A DNA stretch of 64,000 nt from Piscicola geometra (taxonomy: Eukaryota > Annelida > Clitellata > Hirudinida > Piscicolidae): positions 2,057,912 to 2,121,911 of the forward strand of contig OX030956.1 of NCBI GenBank assembly GCA_943735955.1, read 5' to 3'. Under the pieces are notes generated by a model. The model searched no databases. It was not told the DNA's origin and saw only the letters and a list, made by a program, of their open reading frames with translations. The position numbers and the translations under genes were made by a program. Shown here in pieces: positions 50,770 to 64,000 of the stretch (positions are counted from its first letter, which is position 1; each line of letters opens with the position of its first letter).

Positions 50770-53700
50770 CTGAGAAACAGCTTAACACTTTTTCACTAAA
50801 AAATTTTAATATGTAACTTAAATAAACTAATTTGGTAAAATTGTTTTGTAAGCCTTTGATATATTTAGTCCATAAACTCTTCCTACTTTAATTGATTGAC
50901 ATATGAATAATCTAGTTAGTTTAAAAGCAAAATTATTAATCGCATTTTGTATACTACTTATTGTTCAAAAAGAATTACTATAAAATGATCTTTTAGAAGG
51001 ATAAAAATAACCGCATTTTTAAAAAGAATAATGATAGAAATTCAAAAATAGGAGGATTTTAATGACTGTGAATTAATTAAAGGGTTACAAAACCTTTTGC
51101 TAAAACTTACTTAAAATTGAAGTTGAAAAAATATGACCACACCGAATCTGAATAAAATAATGCAATAATTTAATATATTATTATTATTATTATTTAGCAT
51201 TTATTATTTTATTTTATGCATTTTTATTACTTTCATTAGATGTGTTGAGAACAGAAGCATAACGATCCTTGAAAGCCTTGGACTGGTAAAAAGAATTTAA
51301 ATTAAATTAGAACTATTGTCGCTATTCCTATCAAATTCTCAAAATGGGAAAGATCATTAAGGCCTAATTATTAAGGCAGTTTGCTCAATCATACGCGATC
51401 TATCCACGTCATGTTGCAATACAATTTAAATAAAAACTCAGATTATCCTAAATAGAACATTTTGCACATACCACTAGTTCCGTATTAAGCTTCCATTCAG
51501 AAACTATTGTTTTTACGTATAAAATCTTGTCTTCCGATATTTTTTCGTACATTTTAAAGACTCAAATTTAAAAGTTAATTTTGGAGACAACTAACTTCTC
51601 AAGATCATTTGTGTAGACATAAATATTTTCTGATAAACAAATTAAATTAAATTTAAAATATTAAATCAAAAATGATTCTGTTGAAAATAAACAATTATCT
51701 TAAGTTACATGTACAATTTAAAAGTATTTTTCTACAGATAAAATTATTTCAATGCAAAAACTATCACACCCACAATATTAAGCAAAATCAAAAAAACAGT
51801 AAAACTACAATTATTTTTACAAAAATAGTAAACTCAAGAAAACATCTGCAAAAACCAAAACAACTACAACCATCACAGTACAGTGAGATCCAAGGCAGGA
51901 AGAATGGTCAGAAAATTAACCTCCTGTTGAAGCGCACAGTGATTCAGTATCAGAAGCTTCCAGTGCTGTAGCCACAACTAGGTACAGGCTCACATAACAA
52001 ATACCGTTCTTGACCCTTCTCATTAATCATTTCCAGAATGCTTTTGATTCGCTTTACTCTCTGTGCTGAATAGATCATCTATTAGATTATTTAATGCTTT
52101 TTGTGCTTGATGATTTGTATCTTTTCGTCCCAGATGAAGCAATAATTGCTAGATAGTGCAGTCAATATTTTCTCTGCATTTATTTTTTAATCCGTTGAAC
52201 ACATACTTTTGAGGAATAAATAAAACAATAAATAAGATCATAAAAATGAGTATGCCTATTTAATTCAAAATAAATAAATTTCTGTCACTGAAAAGATATA
52301 AAAAAATATATTGAAAAGTACACAAAAGAATACTTTTATGTTTTTTTATATGTTTAATTAATTTAAAAAGTCATTTTTTAAAATTAATTTAAAAGTTTAA
52401 AAAAAGTTGATCGATCATTCCTCTTAAGCGAGACTCTTATCTGAATGTAACAGTCGACTAAGTTAGGCCAGATCGGAACGTGGCCGAAAAGTATTTAGAA
52501 CCTCGATACAAAAGATTTAAAATGGCCGTAAACATAAAGAGGACTTTTTAGAAAAGGCATCGAAACGGGGAATTTTGAAGATACGTGACAAATAGGTTAT
52601 TTTGCTGATGGCGGTGATTATGTCATTTGATTTAATAGTAACAATAACTAAAATAGTTTTTCTTGTCATTTCAGGGCTGTTGCTGATATTATTATTATTT
52701 TAATCATTATTGGTGTTTTGCACTGAGAAGTTGTATTTTTGTCTTGTAAATTTATTTATGGCTTCTCTGATGATAATCGTGAGAACAATACATTTTTTAT
52801 AAATATGGCCGTTGGAATTTAACTTTTCAACAACAACAAATTTCGTTTAAGAAAATTATTCAGTTCATTTTCTTGGTGCAACAAGACACGTCAAGCAAGT
52901 CAGTTTATCACAGGTTTCCGTAAAAAACTGTTTTACGAAAAGCCTACCTTGCCATCTATTTTTATTTTTAAAATGAAAGCACTAGAGAATTTAAAAAAAG
53001 ACTGCAGTTTTTCTACTTCCTGAAAAATTTAGATATCAACTAGAGAAGTATATATGTATAACTTCTTTCATGTTGATGAAGATTACTCCACAGAATTGAT
53101 TTAAGTGTTGGATGAGAGAATACTACAAAATAATTTAGAAGCTTCACCAGGGTTGTAATGAAAATAAAAAGTCGAAAAATACAAGAATAAATTTCACGGT
53201 CAGCCATACTTTTTGACATCTTTGGGTGATTTTTTCCAACTTTCATGAAGTTTAAAACATAATTTTTTTCACAAAATCATCGTAAAATATCTTCACGCGC
53301 GTTTTCTTTCTAAATACATACTGTAGAATGGAAAAATATTCATAAATTCAAAACCAAAATATCGCGAAAAGCAGCCATTGTTTCATTTTTTATTTTAAGC
53401 TCAGTGGAATATCCATTAATCAATCTTTCAGTGATTAATCGCCCTTTAATCATTATCTGCCTTCCCATAAATATTCATTTAGAGTAATTAATCGAATAAT
53501 CTGAACTATATTATTTAGTTATTATCAGCTCTAAATTTTAGGATTTTCTTAGCTTCTTATCTTGGAGTTTAAAATCATTTCACTTTCACACCTTTAAAAA
53601 TGTATTCATTTAATTTTCCATTAATTCATTGAAGCGTGTACTTTCAACGCAACGTTGAAATAGTTTAAAGTAACTATTACTTTTGAATTTGAAGAAAGAG

Positions 53701-54763
53701 CGCTATAGAAATCTATTTGATTGATTGATTGATTACCCCATGCGCTGATCGGTGCATAATTGATTGAATCTCATTTCAAAGCGACCTTCTAGACATTAAA
53801 GCACCCTTCAAAGCAATCGAAGGTTGTAATCGCAGAATTTCTGCATAGGCGTGCTGGTTCTTCGTGCCTATTGTCATTCGTAAACGTGTAAAAATCTAGA
53901 AAACAATTAGATCCAACTGGAATTCCACTCTTTTTAAAAATATAAAACATATAAAAACTCACAACACTAATTCAAATACAAAATAAAAAAACAGCATCTC
54001 CACACGCGCCAAGAAATAGTAAAATAAACATTTTAAAAATTTAAATTTCACTTCTCTACACTAACCCCATAAACCCTTTTTAGGCATGAACCTAAATGTC
54101 TCATAATCCCGCTATTAGTGTGCATGAAGTGTATTGGAACGTACAGTTATTAATCTCCAAAACAAACACAATAAATGAAAATCCTTACATCTCCTAATGC
54201 ACTGTAGTTGGCGTGAACCTTTTATGGGCAGATGAGGCTTAATGGAAGCAGCGATGAAGCATTCTGAGATGCTTTTGGGAAGGTGAGGAGAAGGGCGAAT
54301 CAAACCTCATCTCTTCAAAGACACAATATTACTTTCTTTACACAGGCTATTCTAAACTAATTAAGGTGAAATATGACCTTAGAATCCGGTAGCCTGTTTA
54401 ATTTTCTAGAAAATTGAACACAGTTTTTGGAATGGCTTCCAACGAGAAAAAATAATTTTGAAGTACAACAAAGCACGTCAGACACTCTTCAAGACTCCAC
54501 AACAGAAACATCAAGAATTCTCTTCATTTGACGCACGAATCAAACTAACAAAACTTGCATTATCTCTGATGAGACTGGCAATGACGACCTACTTCATGGC
54601 ACCATTACGACTCAGTCGCTGAATGTTGAAGAAACTACTCCTCAAACCGCTCAAAATCAATTTTCTCTCATTCCATGACTGTACTCAAAAATAAATGTAT
54701 CACCAGTACACTCGTATCTGCAACGCATCCATCAACCTTTCAGTCTTAATCCCGCGCATGACG
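50770..54763. other. non-coding stretch between NBAS and lectin gene C
   Basis: AT-rich. No convincing NBAS N-terminal exon was found although it would be expected here. It contains a partial conserved element 1 at 51925-52060 and a short TTGA repeat after a GAGCGCTATAGAAAT motif near 53690-53735, which resembles a SINE tail. Otherwise I see nothing. Confidence 0.45.
51925..52060 (-). other. conserved non-coding element 1, isolated partial copy
   Basis: Reverse-complement match to 25540-25670 (GATTCAGTATCAGAAGC; GGCTCACATAACAAATACCG; TGCTTTTGATTCGC). The shared CCGTTGAACACA further on, near 52190, extends the match. It lies downstream of gene C with no lectin exons after it, so it is a stranded piece of a unit. 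Confidence 0.6.
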
Positions 54764-57700
54764 CTAGTTGTTTTCATGGCAGGGTGCTTGCAGGCGCGTG
54801 TGGAATTGATCTTCTTTGAAACAGCTGTGATCGGTGGAAAGATTTTTCAATTTTGTGTCGTTGTGGCAAGTGGGCAGATTGAATGGATGAATTGTAGAAT
54901 TAGATGTAGAGGTGGTTGGAAAATGGAAATATTGTTTTGAAGGTTGGACTACCGGGAGATTGGCTAGTTTGGCATTAACGACTTGTTTCGTTGTATAAGG
55001 ATAGTTATTAAACTGTGGAATTTTACACTGACAACAGTAGTTGTTGTTGTATTGAAGAGAATCAGTGTTTTTGCTGTTGTCTTGGTCGTATTTGGGACCT
55101 CTGTGGAAGTTGCTGCTAAGTGAATATTTGTTGTACGTATTGTTATTCCTGCCAGTGGTTGCTTCAATATGTTTTGAGTTACCGACACATGAAGGATAGA
55201 CGTGTTTCATAAACTTTTCCTTCTCCATCATCTCTTCACTCACTTCATCCTCCTCAGCCTCGAAGCATCCCAAGTTAAGCATCTTCAAAAACCCTCTAGG
55301 ATGCTCCTTCATCGTCTTTTTCCTTTCCCAGGCATTCATCATCTCGATATTATTTGCCACCACACCATCATAGTATCTTTCAACTACACTACCCTCGTAA
55401 GCAAGAGTATCTTTTCTAGAAACAACAGTTCCGGGGAAAGATGTGATTTTAGAAGGGTGATTACCATTATTTCGTAAATCAGTTTGATCTGCACTCACTT
55501 TTATTCTTTTTATTTTTTCTTTTGCACTACAAATTTCTTTTTCAATTAAATCTGTGCTGCTAGGAAATGAGTTGTAGGTGCCATCACAGAGCGCAAGTGG
55601 TGACGAAGAACACGACTTCATGGTGACGTCAGAGTCTATTTTGTTTACGTTTGAGGAAGGCGTGGCTTGGGCTGTTGCTTGTGTTTTGTGTTTACTTTTG
55701 TTGATGGATGACGTGGATGTTTTTGTTGTTTGGATCTGCGTCACCATGCCAACGCTGCGTGCGTCGCCTTGTGGAATGACGACGAGATCACGTGGATGAC
55801 CTGCAATCAGACGCTTCCGCTTCGCAATGCTTTTCCTGTTCGATGCAGGCGCGATGTGACGTCAGAAGAATGAGACGAAGTCATTATTTGAGAAAATAAC
55901 ATATATACAAATTTATTTTAAGATTAAAATTAAGTAATCTTCAAACCCACAACCACGCTGAGTCACCTGCCGGAGCAAAACCTCAAGGTGGTTGCCAAGG
56001 TGATGAGGCCAAATGCTATCCCTATGGCCACCCCTGTGCTCACCACGCTCATGATTACTGCGTTGTAGATGGTGGATGCGAAGGATTTGACAAAATATAA
56101 ATCTAAACTGAAAAAGCTATAATTTGATAAATATTTTTTTAGCACAAAGAACCAACCGAACATATCGAAGACGTGGTTAGTTTCCATCTCCAGAGGAGCT
56201 GGTGTGGTGGGATGGATTGCTTTAAGTTCTCTTAGGTTTGAGGCTTGATTTTCACATAAGTCCGTTTCGTATATTTATTTTGAAAGAAATTTGTAGGCAA
56301 AATAAATGTTATAGGTATTTTTTAATACCGGTTTGTGTGTGCATGGAGCAGTTAGTGAGGTGAAGGTCAAGCCATTGGTTGTTAAGACACGTGATGTTGA
56401 AAATATTATTATTATTGTTGTTTTTATTTTTGTTGTGGATGTTGTTATTGGTCCTATCATCATCGTAGTTTAAACACTGTATAGTGGCTTGCAGGTGATT
56501 AATGGCGAGAATTCTGTAGTTGATGGCGGTGTCTTGAGGCGTGGTGTGCTGGTGCTTGCTTGCTGACTGAGGTGGCTGTGGTTGGCGTGGTTGCTGTTGC
56601 TGATTAGATGTTGTTTGCTGTTGGTGGCCGAGATTAAAGTGCCGAAAAAAGGTTTGTTGTTGTTGATGTTGATGTTGTTGATGAGCATGTTGGTAGACTA
56701 GTCGTTTGTTACGTTGTTGTTGTTGTTGTTGATTACTTCGTTGTTGTAGTTGTTGCGAATAAGCAGGCAGGGGTGGACAGCCGAGTGCTTAAACAATTGA
56801 TGCGTGCTTTTAGTATCAAACGCCATAACTCTGCATGCGCCTCTGAAGCGCCAGCCCTCGATTGGCGCTTCAGAATGCATTGAACATGTTTTATTCTTCA
56901 TATGGTTTTAACTCGAAAAATATATTAATGCTAAGTTTTTAGTTTTCAGAAATTATATAAGTATCTTGTTTCATTAGCTGTCATTATCACGAGAAAATTA
57001 TAGTTTTATTGAGTTTCTTTTTCATATGATTAATTTGCCTTTCGTATAGGATTGCATTTAAATTCCATGTTTATCTAATTACATTTCAACTCACCAGTGA
57101 AGCGCAACAGAAACAAATGATCCGACACCACGTGACTCAGCAGAAGGGAAGAAGATCGTGACGTCATGACGACTTCTTCTTCAGGTCCTTCCTTCACAGC
57201 GTCAGCACAAATTATCTTTTTTGTGTGGTAAGCATCTTTCATGTCATGACCATCACTGACATAGCCATTGTTATCGTGGTGGTAGTGGTTGTCACTGTTG
57301 TGGTCAATGACCTTGATACTGTGCTCCAGGTCACTTAACGTGGCCAGCCTGTAGGGAATCATACTAAATTATTAATATCCCAACAATAATGGTAGTATTC
57401 ACGAATAAAACCTCACAAATACCAATATATTAAATATTGAAAAATAAGGAACAACAATGAATAAATAGAATATATAAAAATGTCCACGGTCATACTAAAG
57501 AACAATGTGTTCATAGACAATTTGCAAATCAATATTTATAAATTAAAATACAATTTCTAAGTTTTAGAATAATTTTCTAAATCTTTCTCGAACAATCAGC
57601 TATATATAAATATAGATTCTGTGAAGGCTGCAAAGCGAGAAGATCTCAGAGACGAGTTGCATTCAAATGTGAGCTACATTGCACCAAATTCCACCATCAG

Positions 57701-58513
57701 TTCCATTTCAAAGCTCTACTGCCTGCATAAAACCATCACAAACCACTCACCTTACGTCGCAGGATTTTTTAGTTCCGTCATCATCATGATTCCTTCCATA
57801 TTTTCCCTTTTCAACAGCATCATCAGCCCCAATAGGAACTCCAGTGTTTTCAGCTCCATCACTACCACCTCTGTCTTGCTTTCCATTGCCTACAGATGCT
57901 TGACGCCTGCCAAGATGCACCACACTCACTCTGATCACGTGATAATCGTACGTGGTTGTTATGACAACGTTGTCGTCATAAGTCATGCTACCACTGACCA
58001 GCAATAAATCTCCTGCGTCATCATCATCAGCACCATCGCTATCGTCATTTTCTACCTCACTAATTCCACTACTTATCTTTCCCACTAGTTCTCTGTTGAG
58101 ATGACCATCAGCCCTACCTGCCTCATTATCATTATCATAACCATCACCTTCAGCATCATCATCATCAGCACCAGTGGCAGGGGAGGGATCGTTAGAGAGG
58201 GAATTAATCAGGCGTGTTTCTTGCCTGCTTGTTGTTTGAGCTCTTGTTGTTCTGCTTGTTGCCTTCCTCTCACTTCCTGCAGACCACCTCGACCATCCAT
58301 CCATCTCTTTGTCTCCCAACAAAAAACAATAAATTCTTGCCCCGCTGTTGCTTCCGTATTGAAGATCGTTGTGCTTGTTGTTTGTGTACTTGTTGTTGCT
58401 TGATTGATGAACGTTTCCTTTTATGTCAGAAAGATCTCTGTTATTTCTGTCGTCGTCTTTATTTACACTGCTGTAGATTGGTCTTAATTCATGGTTGTCT
58501 CTTCTCATCAAAC

Positions 58514-58544
<31 letters not shown>

Positions 58545-59127
58545 CTTGTTATTATTTATGCTAATGCCGCTGATATTGTTGAGAATTAAGTTGCACTTGG
58601 AATCTTTATGGTGGATTTCTGCTACGGCTCTGAAATCCATCACTGTGGGGGCATATGTTTTGTTTATGTTTTGGTGGCGTAACTACAAAAACCAAAATAC
58701 AAAGTATTAAAAAAACTGCCACAACAATTGTATAAAAACAAAAAAACATTCAACGTTTGATTATAATTATCAATATACTCCATAAAAACAACTTCAAAAA
58801 CCCGTAAATACCACAACAAATGGAACAACCACCAGCCTCTCCACCAACCCGGAAGACAGCGGTAGAGCACTTGGAGGTGCGAGGCGAAGTCTCTGGGGCA
58901 GGTCTTGAAGGCGTGAAGGCTGATCACCGGCACCTTGCACTCCCTCCTGCCTGCACACAAGAGGTTCAGATGCCTGCTCACGTCAGTGGAGCATCCCACG
59001 TTGCCATAGTGATCGCTAACGCACTTGCCAACCCTCATGCGTCCGTAGAAGGCCCTCCTGATGAGAAGCACGTGACTGTGCTCGCATTCCAGCTCTAAGG
59101 TCTCCCAGTCACAGAACTCGCAAGAGG
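54764..59127 (-). CDS. Lectin gene C: inverted paralogue, SUEL lectin / CUB-like / sushi-like membrane protein (5' exon outside window)
   Basis: Seven minus-strand exons: 59127-58849, 58642-57751, 57348-57095, 56787-56329, 56198-56157, 56057-55967 and 55835-54764. All borders are GT/AG and phases match those of A and B, including the 42-bp and 91-bp exons. The lectin exon has the full cysteine set (SCEFCDW, YGR). Sushi cysteines and the membrane segment are kept. The juxtamembrane block (HPRDLVVIPQGDARSVGMV) is conserved; after FPSS the tail is largely private, ending near NLPTCHNDTKL and beyond. Introns 130, 99 and 131 bp long equal those of B and are near-identical in sequence, while the beginning of exon 58642 matches A. 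The signal exon is expected about 10 kb to the right, beyond the window. Confidence 0.8.
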
Positions 59128-60824
59128 CTGTTCAATGATGTGGTAGTTTGGTTGATTTTTGTGGTTGTGCAAAACTAGTGTGGTTGTATTGTAGTTGATG
59201 TGGAATAATTGTGAAATAGTTGTGTGCTGGATGTGTAATATTTATGTGAAGAGGGTTGGCATTTTTGTGGTTTTGGAATGGTTTTAGCTTGCACAAGGAT
59301 GTTCAATAGTAAGAATGTAAAGAAAGAAATGACAGCAAGCCTAGATTGGAAGGTAATTGTTTGAAAAGCGCTGATGCTGAGAACTGGACAATAAATATTG
59401 GACCATAGAGACAAATACGGAGCAGGAGTATTGGAATGACGTCATTAAAGTAACCAGCATAGCTGCGTTTACATTCCGTTTCAAATTTATTTTCGTAGTA
59501 TTTCTTAAGAATATTTATAAAGCTTCAAGTCGGTGTCATGGAGGAGTATATGAGGGATTTAAAGATAGAGATCTTTTTTTATTCAGTGCAAGGAGGTTTT
59601 AACCACATTTTCATATAAAGCAGCCTTAAGTTTTGCAGAAAAAATCTTTCCTGTTAGTTTTATTTGGTCTTACAACGGATTGGTTCTATTGGTGGCTTGA
59701 AGGGAGAATGAAGTAAGACAGTTGTAATTTTGAGACCATCTTAAGGCGTAGTAACAAAGCATGAAAAATTTGATTATATCATTTTATATTTTTTCAAAAA
59801 CTCACAGATTTTTGAGTTTATCTGTTATTAGATCTACAAAATGTATGAATATTTTAATTTTAAGAAGCGGAATACGCATAATACAACGGAATCATGGGAT
59901 CCACCAGTCATTAAAAGAATCCTGTGACAGATTTATAATTAATTGTTTCTATATTTGGAAAATATGGAACTTGTTTTAAAATTTCAAAAATCTTCTTGCA
60001 TACAAGCAGTCAGTGGATATTGTTCTTTTGCTTGTAATTCGAGTTTCACGAAAGTCATTTAGGAACGTGACCCTTCAAAGCAGCGAAAGTTTCGAAAATT
60101 TCTTAAATATTATTTTAAACGTTTTTAACTATTTTTTTTGCTAACGACTTTGAATTAATTGATTCTGTATAATATAAAGAATAACTTTATTTGCAAGATT
60201 AAAAAACAAAAAAGCTATTGTAAAAAAACAAAAACTACGATGCTTTTAGGAAAGAGCAGAGAAAAACGTAACAAAAACTGTGAAAAAAAGCAGTATGAAA
60301 ACTTCCATTCGGATCAATTTAATTTAGGAAAAAAAAAGAAAAAAAACTTTACAAGAGCAATCTCAAAATATCTTTGATTTCGTGAGAAGTAAAATGTGGA
60401 AGTAATGCAATTAGAAGATTTCTTTTAAGAGTTTAATTCAAGCACTTACTGCATCACGTGAGTTTTCGGAAGATGGTAAAGAATAATAAAAATAATAAAA
60501 GTGAAATTAAATAATAATAAAACGCCGAAAACGAATTAGCAAGATTTTGTTCAGCCCCAAGTGTGCAAGCAACTAATGGAGCTGGTTTTTCCAATATTTA
60601 AGGGGGGCATTAGTGACGCTCGGGCGTTAAACTTTTTTCGGGAGCTTTCGTTCAACGAGGGAGTGGTTTAGATGGGCAGGCTGGCTCTGGCAAGAAAGCT
60701 CACACTTCATTACTCATTCTTTTCAGACTCTGATGAATCCTATTCTAAAAAATAAATATTTCTCTTTTTTTATTTTTCTTAGTTTATTCGATGAAATTTT
60801 CTTCAGTGCTATTTATCTAAAACA

Positions 60825-60985
60825 TTTAGAGTGAGCTTCATTGCTTGGCGGCTGTAATTGTTGCGTGTGGTGTGGACGTCCTCTTAGAAGGGCTCGGAGG
60901 CCTCTAAATAAGTCGTCTGCCGCTAATTGCCTCATAAGCGAGGTGAGTCAAGAAGCCTTCAGTGCCTAAACTGCTGCCTGTCACA
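60825..60985 (-). other. conserved non-coding element 2, copy in unit C
   Basis: Near-match to the reverse complement of 28640-28790 over about 150 bp (GCCGCTAATTGCCTCATAAG), 1.8 kb upstream of the lectin exon of C. Confidence 0.65.
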
Positions 60986-61724
60986 CTAATGCATCCGTGT
61001 GGATGGCTTGAAACCTATTTTAGTGACATTTGAAATAGAGTATTCATGGCAACCAATTCATCCTAAAGCTGTTAATTTAATAACAATTGTTCCCTGGATA
61101 CTACATATGTGTCAACGTGACACATTTTGACATAGGTTGTTTTAGTGCTTGGGGCAATTTTCATTTTTTTTATGGTTTATATGCCATCTTGAAAGCTTGC
61201 AGGACTATATTTCCTACTAAAACCTTGTGCAGTGTAGGGGTGTACAGCTGTCTTTATCTACTTCGCGATAATGAGAAATGGAAAGATAAACAAACCATTT
61301 TATGTATAAAATATAAATTTTAAAGTAATTTGCGATGAAATAGCCAATTTATTTTTTTTAAGTTTTTTGTTTTCGTCTTTTACGATTGCAACAACTGTGT
61401 TTCATCTTGTTTTAGTCTTTCTTAATTATTTGTGACAAATTAGCTATTTTTTAATAATATTTTGTATTTCTTTTTATTTACTATTTTTATAACTAATTAG
61501 TGTATATTTTATTTAAAAAAAACTTATTCTTTAACGAGAAACTTCATGCTAAAAGCATCAAATTAACTTGTTAGTCCTAACAAGTCTAATTATGTTGGAA
61601 AAAACGTTTCAAAAATTATTTCTATTTTTTCTTTTTATTTTTCAAATTATGGTCTTGAGATTCCAAAAAGCTGCAAAATAATTTTTTTTAAACTGAGAGA
61701 GATTAGAAGTTGTTAAATTATGAA

Positions 61725-61912
61725 CGGGTAGGCGAGTCGGTAACGACTCTCGGCTTGACCAATAATGAAAGGTCCTAGGTTCAAGTGCGACCAATGCCCT
61801 AGTAGCCCATAGGCGCAAATGAAAATATGCAGCCTAAATGGCCTGGAAGCCCGTTCGGGTTATACGCCACTATAATAATGCTCGTCATTATAATAATAAT
61901 AATAATTATTAT
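61725..61912 (+). repeat. tRNA-derived SINE, family 2
   Basis: Head with A-box-like TAGGCGAGTCGGTAACG and B-box-like CTAGGTTCAAGTGCGACC, about 45 bases apart. The body is shared with 38699-38533, and the tail is (TAA)n/(ATT)n from 61888. Confidence 0.7.
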
Positions 61913-62094
61913 TATTAATTAATATGTTATAAACTGAAAATACAAGTGGGTCTTACGCACCATGTTGTCGATTAAGCCCACAGACCGATGGGTTTTGTAT
62001 TTGAAAGAAATAAAAAAAAATTTGATGCTTTTGCAACTATTACAGTGGCGTGATAATTTGATCATTTTTGAGAAATGAAAATCTATCAAACAAT

Positions 62095-62215
62095 TGTTAA
62101 TATTTTTATTATATTTATATTTTTACCATCTTTTTTATTATATTCATATTTTTACCATCTTTTTTATTACATTTATATTTTTACCATCTTTTTTATTATA
62201 TTTCTATTTTTACCA
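62095..62215. repeat. 32-bp tandem repeat, about four units
   Basis: Units of ATATTTTTACCATCTTTTTT plus ATTATATTTAT-like spacers, slightly diverged. Confidence 0.9.
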
Positions 62216-63384
62216 TTCTCTTTCTTCTCAGCTACCCTCAAATTTTCTTTTTCAGGCTAAATATCGTCGTTACTCATGAGGCTAGTTGCGAGGAATCGAT
62301 TGAGGCACCAGCACGATTCCACCAAGCCATGCGAAATACTTGGAAGCTGTGAGAAAAAGAGAAAAACACTTTTTTTTGAAAACTTCTACAGTTATATATT
62401 TTGAGCTCCAATCCTATGAAAAAATTATTAGTGTGTATTTTTACAATTATTTCTTTTTTAAAAGATAATTGGTTTTTTATAAATAATAAATAAATGGCAG
62501 TATTGTCATAGGAATTTTAAAATGTTAAAAAAAATAATTTCTTTTTATATATTTAATCTCAATGGAGTTAGAAATTTGTGGTTTTGCCTCCAACCCTTAA
62601 TTCTTTTGCGTTTTTATTTCTCAAATAACCTAATTGAAAGGTTTTCGAATGAAACTTTTTTATTTTAGAGTAAAAGCTGATTCTAATTTTAATTATGCTA
62701 TTTAATCTATTTTCATCTTCATTTTTTAAAGATAATTCTCCCAGCGTAGGTTCCTTATCGTCCGCTGCCTGTCTCGAAAACCAATAGCGTTTTGAAGCAC
62801 TTTCCTTTGATCAGAAAAAAATACTTTCTCATGTTTTCCAATCTCATTGATCCTTTTGCTGAAGTGCCTCATAGATCTTTGTTTTTTATATTGTACCAAA
62901 TCGTCACTAAAATTGAGTGGTTGCCTTCTTCTCACTACTTCTCGGATCTTGATCGGATTCTTGTGTTTGATAAATCCTTTGATCTTCAAGCTCATGCTTC
63001 TCGATCGATATATGCGCTTAGAAGAAAAGTAAAAAGAGAGAATGAAATCTAAAAGAGAGAAGAGACTAATTTTGGAAATAGCCTTTTAACGATAATTAAA
63101 CGCGTATTTGAGACAGAACACGTCAAATCTCCTTAATGTTAATAACGCAACGCTTCTTTATCTCATTAAGTAAGCCACCATAAATAAACAAACTCCTGAA
63201 AGTTAGTTTTTGAAGCATTTATATTTCACACGTCTGAGCGGCCGCATCTTCACCATACCATCCAGATTAAAAAGTAAGTGTAAGGCTTGTAATGATTAGT
63301 TTGATGCAGGTGTAAAAACAGGAAAATGGTTTGGTGAATGATAAAAGCTCTTTTGAAGCTTCAAAATGGAAGAGAAGAAGCATT

Positions 63385-63610
63385 ATGAGCTGGCCGATAG
63401 CATCAGCAGATGAGAGGAATGGCCAGGATATGGACGTGATGATATAGCGCTCAACAACTCTGCAGCTTCAGAGGCGCTCACTAATGAAATCGCTCTTGTG
63501 TGCCTTCCTCTCAAGTTCACGTAACAAACACCCTTCCTGCCACCAACCCCTTACTAATCATTTTTGGAAATGTTTTTGATTCGGCTTGCTTTCCTCTCTT
63601 TCATCATAAG
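63385..63610 (-). other. conserved non-coding element 1, copy in unit C
   Basis: Reverse-complement match to 10585-10830 (GAGCGCTATATCATCACG; CATATCCTGGCCATTCC; TTACGTGAACTTGAGAGG). It is closer to the A' copy than to the B copy. Confidence 0.65.
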
Positions 63611-63614
63611 ATGT

Positions 63615-63670
63615 CCACTCATGACAGAGTCTACGATAACGTGCTAATGGCACTGAGATACAGCTGAGAG
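63615..63670 (+). repeat. fragment of SINE-like family 3
   Basis: Retains only the end of the family body (CTACGATAACGTGCTAATGG, then GAGATACAGC) seen at 17940-17970 and 23080-23115. Confidence 0.4.
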
Positions 63671-64000
63671 AAAAATAAATAACAAATATTTTAAAATGTG
63701 CATTAGGAATGTCTTAATGCCTGTTTGAAGTTCCTTGCGTTGAAATCTCCTATAAAAGGTATTTTTCTATTTTTTTCTTTTTTGAAACATCTAACAAATG
63801 GAGGTGTAACATGTTTTTTGGTTGTTTGATATTTTTTCATTCGCTGGATTGTTCTACGAAGTTTGCCTTGAGATTATTTGCTTCAAAGTTGATCGGGTTT
63901 CCTTCTTAAGTTAAAAAAATATCAAAATCTAACAATTGAGCAAATAAGGCTAGATTTGAAACTCATGAAAAAGTTGAATAAGGACAACAAGCATAAAAAC

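Larger units (their letters stand above)
59128..64000 (-). other. 3' part of intron 1 of lectin gene C
   Basis: No exon is supported. Elements occur in the order expected for the inverted unit: a conserved block at about 59430-59690, the piece near 60050 matching 29655, element 2 at 60825-60985 and element 1 at 63385-63610. A SINE at 61725-61912 and a tandem repeat at 62095-62215 are private insertions. Short open frames such as 61087-61323 and 62726-62995 have no family resemblance. Confidence 0.5.

Overview
This is an intron-rich, AT-rich animal genome segment, not a bacterial one. Coding blocks are short, flanked by GT/AG splice sites and joined in matching phase. Introns are full of (GAT)n and (CA)n tracts, and short tRNA-derived SINE-like repeats are scattered throughout. 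The gene content (NBAS, SUEL-type lectin proteins with CUB-like and sushi-like modules) fits an invertebrate metazoan. A lophotrochozoan such as a leech is my guess, unproven.

The main feature is a small family of paralogous membrane lectins, which I call A, B, C and a relic A'. A (1298-5753, +) lacks only its first exon, which should lie left of the window. A' (about 15480-16150, +) is an internally deleted pseudogene. B (20032-34980, +) appears complete: a signal-peptide exon at 20032-20131, a 10.5-kb intron, then seven exons, with the frame closing over about 1065 codons. C (59127-54764, -) is inverted and again lacks only its first exon. The predicted protein is signal peptide, SUEL/rhamnose-type lectin domain, degenerate CUB-like region, sushi-like domain carrying long Q/N-rich insertions, one membrane segment, and a long variable cytoplasmic tail.

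The paralogues share islands of near-identical coding sequence separated by fast-changing low-complexity stretches. C looks like A in one stretch and like B in others, including identical intron lengths, which suggests gene conversion. The large first introns carry conserved non-coding blocks that recur in the same order and orientation in each unit.

The second large gene is NBAS (minus strand, about 38 exons, 50769-35414). It lies between B and C and converges with B, with 433 bp between the two stop codons. Its exons follow the animal NBAS sequence as I recall it, from the N-terminal beta-propeller through Sec39. They end in one unusually long Thr/Ala/Ser/Pro-rich last exon. The first N-terminal exon or exons were not found.

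A third, unidentified gene on the minus strand ends at 6161, and its last two exons are visible (7478-7407 and 6276-6161). The rest of the window is AT-rich non-coding DNA with SINE-like copies, microsatellites, minisatellites and duplicated blocks.
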